A stretch of 9,898 nt of DNA, from the NCBI GenBank assembly GCA_937883885.1, contig CAKZXL010000885.1, positions 1 through 9,898 of the forward strand. Direction: 5' to 3'. This DNA comes from an uncultured Aquincola sp. (lineage in GTDB: Bacteria; Pseudomonadota; Gammaproteobacteria; Burkholderiales; Burkholderiaceae). Position numbers and translations under genes: made by a program. The notes under the pieces are model-generated. The model searched no databases and was not told the origin of the DNA. It worked only from the letters and a program-made list of their open reading frames with translations. Positions 6,502 through 9,898 of this stretch are shown here, in pieces. Within the stretch, counting starts at the first letter, position 1, and every line of letters begins with the position of its first letter.

Positions 6502-6532
6502 TTGACCTTTCCATTGTTGGAACCTTGACGAT
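6502..6532 (+). promoter_or_regulatory. CueR-type promoter-operator of copA-cueR
   Basis: On the plus strand: -35 TTGACC (6502-6507), 19-bp spacer (6508-6526), weak -10 GACGAT (6527-6532). The 21-bp box (6505-6525) agrees with the E. coli copA CueR box over ACCTT, the central TTG and TGGAA, but its last arm ends ACCT rather than AGGT, so the dyad is less symmetrical than that of copZ. Both boxes share the direct decamer GACCTTTCCA (6426-6435 and 6504-6513). Expected +1 is near 6539, about 26 nt before the copA ATG. Confidence 0.8.
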
Positions 6533-6564
6533 GCGCAAACACTGAATAGCACATCGAGGCACCC

Positions 6565-9024
6565 ATGAGCACAGCCGCACTGTCCAATCCACTCGGAATC
6601 AAGCTCCAGGTCACCGGGATGACATGCGCCTCGTGCGTCATGCGCGTCGAGAAGACGCTCAAGGCGGTGCCCGGGGTCAGGGAGGCGAGCGTCAACCTGG
6701 CGACGGAGGAGGCGTCTGTCAACGCCGATGCTTCCGTGACGGCGGATTCGCTGGCGGCGGCCGTCCGCAAAGCCGGCTACGACGTGGCGACCACCGAGAC
6801 AACGCTCCTGGTGGAAGGCATGACTTGCGCGTCCTGCGTCACGCGTGTCGAGAAAGCGCTCCGCAAGGTACCCGGCGTCTCCGGCGCCACCGTCAACCTG
6901 GCGACCGAGAAGGCAACCATCCAGGCGCTATCGACCGTGCCGGTTTCGGCGCTGAAGGCGGCCATCGAGAAGGCCGGTTACGCGGCGAAGGACCTTCAGG
7001 ACGAGAAGCCCAAGCCAGCCCATCGCCTACCGGTCTGGTGGCCAGTGGCGGCAAGCGCTGTGCTGACCCTGCCGCTGGTCACCCCGATGCTGCTGTCGCT
7101 CTTCGGCATCGAATGGATGCTGGGCGGCTGGGCGCAACTGGCACTGGCGACGCCGGTTCAGTTCTGGCTGGGCTGGCGCTTCTACCGTGCCGGCTGGAAG
7201 GCCGTACTCGCCAAGACCGGCAACATGGACCTGCTGGTGGCGCTGGGCACCTCCGCCGCCTACGGACTTTCCGTCTACCTGCTCTTCAAGCACGCCGGGC
7301 ACGGCATGCCGCACCTCTACTTCGAGGCTTCGGCGGCCGTCATCACGCTGGTCCTGCTGGGCAAGTGGCTGGAGCACCGGGCCAAGCGGCAAACCGCCCA
7401 CGCCATCCGCGCGCTGAACGCGTTGCGGCCGACCACTGCGCGGGTCCGCTGGGATGGCGAGGAAGTCGACATTCCGGTGGAGCAAGTCACCGTGGGCGAC
7501 CTCGTCGTCATCCGGCCGGGTGACCGCGTCGCCGTCGACGGCGAAATCGTCGACGGGCGCAGCCACATCGACGAGTCGCTCATCACCGGTGAGAGCCTGC
7601 CAGTACCCAAGGCCCCCGGAGACAAGGTCACCGGCGGCGCCATCAACGCCGAAGGCGCGCTGACCGTTCGCACGACCGCCATCGGCGCGGAGACGACGCT
7701 GGCCCGCATCATCCGCATGGTCGAGTCGGCGCAGGCGGCCAAGGCGCCGATCCAGCGCATCGTCGATCGCGTGAGCGCGGTGTTCGTTCCGGTCGTCCTG
7801 CTGATTGCGCTGGCGACCTTCCTCGGTTGGGCGGCCTTCACGGGGGACTGGGAACACGCACTGATCAACGCGGTGGCCGTGCTGGTCATCGCCTGCCCCT
7901 GTGCGCTGGGCCTCGCGACGCCGACAGCCATCATGGCCGGTACCGGGGTCGCCGCGCGACACGGCATCCTCATCAAGGACGCCGAAGCGCTGGAGGTCGC
8001 GCATGCGGTGACGGTGGTCGCCTTCGACAAGACCGGTACGCTCACCGAAGGCAAGCCTTCGCTCGCGGCGGTGGCGGCGGCCGAAGGGACCAGTCGTGAT
8101 GAGGTGCTGCGCCTCGCGGCCGCGCTCCAGAAGTCGAGCAGCCATCCGCTCGCGGTGGCGGTGATGGACAAGGTGCGCGAGGAGCGGCTGCCGGTGCCGG
8201 AAGCCCAAGATGCGAAGGCGCTTCCGGGTCGTGGTGTCGAAGGCACGGTCCGAGGCCGGAAACTGGCGCTGGGCAGCACGCGGATGCTGCGCGAGCTCCA
8301 GTTGGACGAGGGCCATCTGCTGGGCGAGGCGCGGCGGCTCGAAGGGCAGGGGAAGACCGTGTCCTGGCTGGTCGGCTCGGAAGGGGACCAGTGGCGCCTG
8401 CTGGGATTGCTGGCGTTCGGTGACACGATCAAGCAAAGCGCCGCTGCAGCGGTGGCGCGGCTCCATCAGCTGGGAATCAGGACGGTCATGCTGACCGGGG
8501 ACAGCCGGGGCGCGGCCGAGGCTGTCGCGAAGGCACTCGGCATCGACGACGTGCGCGCCGAAGTCTTGCCGGGCGACAAGGCGGCCGTCGTGAAGGAACT
8601 GCGCGACGCCGGCGCCGTGGTCGCGTTCGTCGGCGATGGCCTGAACGACGGCCCCGCACTCGCCGCGGCGTCCGTGTCGTACGCGATGGCGGGCGGCGCC
8701 GACGTAGCGACCGAGACCGCTGGCATCACGCTCATGCGCGGCGACCCGCGGCTCGTGGCGGATTCGCTGGACATCTCGCGCCGTACCTACTCGAAGATCA
8801 AGCAGGGCCTGTTCTGGGCATTCGGCTACAACGTGCTTGGCATCCCGCTGGCCGCGCTGGGGATGCTGAGTCCCGTCATCGCTGGCGCGGCGATGGCCTT
8901 CAGCAGCGTGAGCGTCGTGGCCAACGCATTGACGTTGCGGCGCTGGCAGGGTGCCGCTGACGCGCCGGCCGCGCAGCGCCCGGAGCAATCGCAGCCCGTG
9001 GCCGTGTCAGGGAGCACCAGATGA
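6565..9024 (+). CDS. copA: Cu(I)-exporting P1B-1-type ATPase CopA with two metal-binding domains
   Basis: 819-residue inner-membrane pump that exports Cu(I), and usually Ag(I), to the periplasm. Two N-terminal HMA domains carry MTCASC (19-24 and 86-91). Then come about eight membrane helices with CPC (444-446), TGES (341-344), [11 protein letters not shown] (488-498), HP (527-528), TGDS (644-647) and GDGLNDGP (690-697). The P1B-1 copper signatures YN (755-756, FGYN) and MAFSS (777-781) are present, so the Cu(I) assignment is firm. The segment after the hinge reads [16 protein letters not shown], departing from the common AADVGIAMGTGTDVA form. ATG 6565 has GAGG 5 nt upstream. The tail (795-819) is a short Gln/Pro-rich end. 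The stop overlaps the cueR start by 4 nt. Copper supply from CopZ and induction by CueR follow from the layout. Confidence 0.96.
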   Translation: MSTAALSNPLGIKLQVTGMTCASCVMRVEKTLKAVPGVREASVNLATEEASVNADASVTADSLAAAVRKAGYDVATTETTLLVEGMTCASCVTRVEKALRKVPGVSGATVNLATEKATIQALSTVPVSALKAAIEKAGYAAKDLQDEKPKPAHRLPVWWPVAASAVLTLPLVTPMLLSLFGIEWMLGGWAQLALATPVQFWLGWRFYRAGWKAVLAKTGNMDLLVALGTSAAYGLSVYLLFKHAGHGMPHLYFEASAAVITLVLLGKWLEHRAKRQTAHAIRALNALRPTTARVRWDGEEVDIPVEQVTVGDLVVIRPGDRVAVDGEIVDGRSHIDESLITGESLPVPKAPGDKVTGGAINAEGALTVRTTAIGAETTLARIIRMVESAQAAKAPIQRIVDRVSAVFVPVVLLIALATFLGWAAFTGDWEHALINAVAVLVIACPCALGLATPTAIMAGTGVAARHGILIKDAEALEVAHAVTVVAFDKTGTLTEGKPSLAAVAAAEGTSRDEVLRLAAALQKSSSHPLAVAVMDKVREERLPVPEAQDAKALPGRGVEGTVRGRKLALGSTRMLRELQLDEGHLLGEARRLEGQGKTVSWLVGSEGDQWRLLGLLAFGDTIKQSAAAAVARLHQLGIRTVMLTGDSRGAAEAVAKALGIDDVRAEVLPGDKAAVVKELRDAGAVVAFVGDGLNDGPALAAASVSYAMAGGADVATETAGITLMRGDPRLVADSLDISRRTYSKIKQGLFWAFGYNVLGIPLAALGMLSPVIAGAAMAFSSVSVVANALTLRRWQGAADAPAAQRPEQSQPVAVSGSTR

Positions 9025-9512
9025 GCATGAACATCGGCGAAGCGGCGAAGGCCTCGGGGGTGTGGGCGAAGATGATTCGCCACTACGAGAGCGTCGGGTT
9101 GTTTCCGGAAGCGGCACGAACCGAGTCCGGCTACCGCCAATACACGGACAAGGAAGTCAGCACGCTGCGCTTCGTCCGCCAGTCGCGCGACCTGGGCTTT
9201 TCCATTGAGCAGATTCGCGAGTTGCTCGGGCTGTGGCAGGACCGCAAGCGTCCGAGCCGCCAGGTGCGCGCGTTGGCGCAGGCCCACATCGAAGAACTGG
9301 ATGAGAAGCTCGAGGAGCTCCAGTCCATGAAGGCGACGCTCGAGCACCTCGTGCATTGTTGTCATGGGGACGATCGGCCCGATTGCCCGATCATCGACTC
9401 GCTGGCGCAGGAACGAAGCGAACGGGAGAGGCGTCCTGTGGGAGAGACTGGAAAAAGCCGTCGCGGGACAACTGGGCTGCGGGCGGGACGACGCGGGCGC
9501 GCGACCGCCTGA
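9021..9512 (+). CDS. cueR: CueR-like Cu(I)/Ag(I)-responsive MerR activator
   Basis: 163-residue regulator that activates copA and copZ on binding monovalent Cu, Ag or Au. It has the winged-helix pattern ([10 protein letters not shown]...[17 protein letters not shown], residues 5-42), a dimerisation helix (about 82-112) and the metal loop [12 protein letters not shown] (113-124). Counting from Met3, the ligand Cys are 112 and 120 and the selectivity Ser is 77, exactly the E. coli CueR numbers. The ATG at 9021 overlaps the copA stop (ATGA) and has GGAG 6 nt upstream; the ATG at 9027 matches the family start MNI but is farther from that site. Oddities: Trp15 where Ser or Thr normally caps the DNA-recognition helix, and an Arg/Gly-rich tail (about 131-163) beyond the usual end, perhaps from a drifted or frameshifted 3' end. 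Confidence 0.94.
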   Translation: MSMNIGEAAKASGVWAKMIRHYESVGLFPEAARTESGYRQYTDKEVSTLRFVRQSRDLGFSIEQIRELLGLWQDRKRPSRQVRALAQAHIEELDEKLEELQSMKATLEHLVHCCHGDDRPDCPIIDSLAQERSERERRPVGETGKSRRGTTGLRAGRRGRATA

Positions 9513-9523
9513 CTGCGCGTGCC

Positions 9524-9566
9524 GGCATTGGACAAGAGGACCGAGTCATCGTTGGCCCCCAATGCC
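9524..9566. terminator. Long-loop inverted repeat between converging cueR and the edge gene
   Basis: GGCATTGG (9524-9531) pairs perfectly with CCAATGCC (9559-9566) around a 27-nt loop; three more pairs form outside it (9521-9523 with 9569-9571) across a 2-nt bulge. It sits between converging genes and touches the stop of the minus-strand gene. The long loop and missing T-run make a terminator only a guess. Confidence 0.3.
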
Positions 9567-9570
9567 ACGG

Positions 9571-9898
9571 CTAGAGAATCCGCAGATCGCCGACGAGTCT
9601 CGTTCGGCGTGCGCGCCGCTTCGTGATCGCTTCGTCCTCCCGCGACCAGCCAAAGGAACCACCCCAGACCCAGAAGTCCCCTGCAAGCCGGATGAACCGG
9701 ACCTGTCCAAGGACGCCGGTGAACTCGATGGCGCCATGATCCTGCTCGAAGTCAAAGACGAGGCGGTGGACGCCAGCCTGGAGTCGCATCCGGACCATGG
9801 ACTGGGGCACGGTCTCGATGGGGCGCGAGTCATCCACCGACACTGCAACGAGGTGGCGTGTGTCTCCCCAACCGCTGCGTACCACGTAGACGGTCAAC
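9571..9898 (-). CDS. C-terminal part of a hypothetical protein, possibly DUF2846-like
   Basis: At least 108 residues are visible and the frame stays open to the right edge, so the true start is probably outside; the TTG at 9897 need not be a start. The pattern is a beta-sandwich of short strands: VYVVRSG, LVAVSVDD, MVRMRLQAGVHRLVFDFEQ, AIEFTGVLGQVRFIRLAG, FWVWGGSF, then a basic segment (TKRRARRTRL) and GDLRIL. A surface-basic display ligand (RSG), then an 'RLQAGVHRLVFDF' element and a closing 'G..RFIRL' resemble DUF2846/PEGA-like domains of small envelope proteins, but this is weak resemblance by eye. It converges with cueR and nothing links it to metal resistance; it may mark the end of the island. 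Confidence 0.6.
   Translation of the reverse strand, partial: LTVYVVRSGWGDTRHLVAVSVDDSRPIETVPQSMVRMRLQAGVHRLVFDFEQDHGAIEFTGVLGQVRFIRLAGDFWVWGGSFGWSREDEAITKRRARRTRLVGDLRIL

Noticed and set aside
7027..8988. Minus-strand open frame of about 650 codons antisense to copA.
   Set aside because: It mirrors copA, is rich in Arg/His/Gln without motifs, and copA is certain.
9524..9566. Inverted repeat considered as a recombination (attC-like) site.
   Set aside because: The core GTTRRRY-type boxes are not in the right places and there is no cassette structure around it.

Overview
The window is a dense heavy-metal resistance locus in GC-rich DNA. Gene content, the MerR-type regulators and the czc gene order point to a proteobacterium. 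Burkholderiales (Betaproteobacteria) or Xanthomonadales are my best guesses, but the sequence alone does not decide between them. No mobile element, tRNA, rRNA or CRISPR array was seen.

Left part (1-5456, all minus strand): reading along transcription, the order is a P1B-2-type Zn/Cd/Pb ATPase (5456-3195), czcI (3013-2651), czcC (2496-1186), a small signal-peptide/membrane-anchored protein (1135-575), then czcB (578 into the left edge). A czcA pump gene is expected just outside the window. The ATPase would move divalent cations from cytoplasm to periplasm, and the CzcCBA tripartite pump would move them on across the outer membrane. CzcI and the small protein are His-rich periplasmic accessories.

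Centre (5457-5953): a CadR/PbrR-type MerR regulator is divergent from the ATPase across only 38 bp. That gap holds a classic MerR-type promoter with a 19-bp spacer, very like the known pbrA/cadA promoters.

Right part (6128-9512): a copper module. copZ (minus) and copA (plus) diverge, and each has its own CueR-type promoter. cueR overlaps the copA stop by 4 nt, so the activator is probably co-transcribed with its target. The right edge (9571-9898, minus) holds the end of an unrelated small protein gene, possibly DUF2846-like.

Main oddities: (i) the divalent-cation ATPase reads DKTDT where P-type ATPases have DKTGT, a one-base difference that could inactivate it or be a sequence error; (ii) the predicted ATPase transcript starts at the ATG itself, i.e. 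leaderless; (iii) an extra gene sits inside czcI-C-B, and its mature N-terminus shares the motif GEGHDHGDA with CzcB; (iv) copA-cueR overlap, implying feedback on the activator; (v) CueR has a Trp in its DNA-binding helix region and an Arg-rich tail. The parts are known families; what is unusual is in these details rather than a wholly new system.
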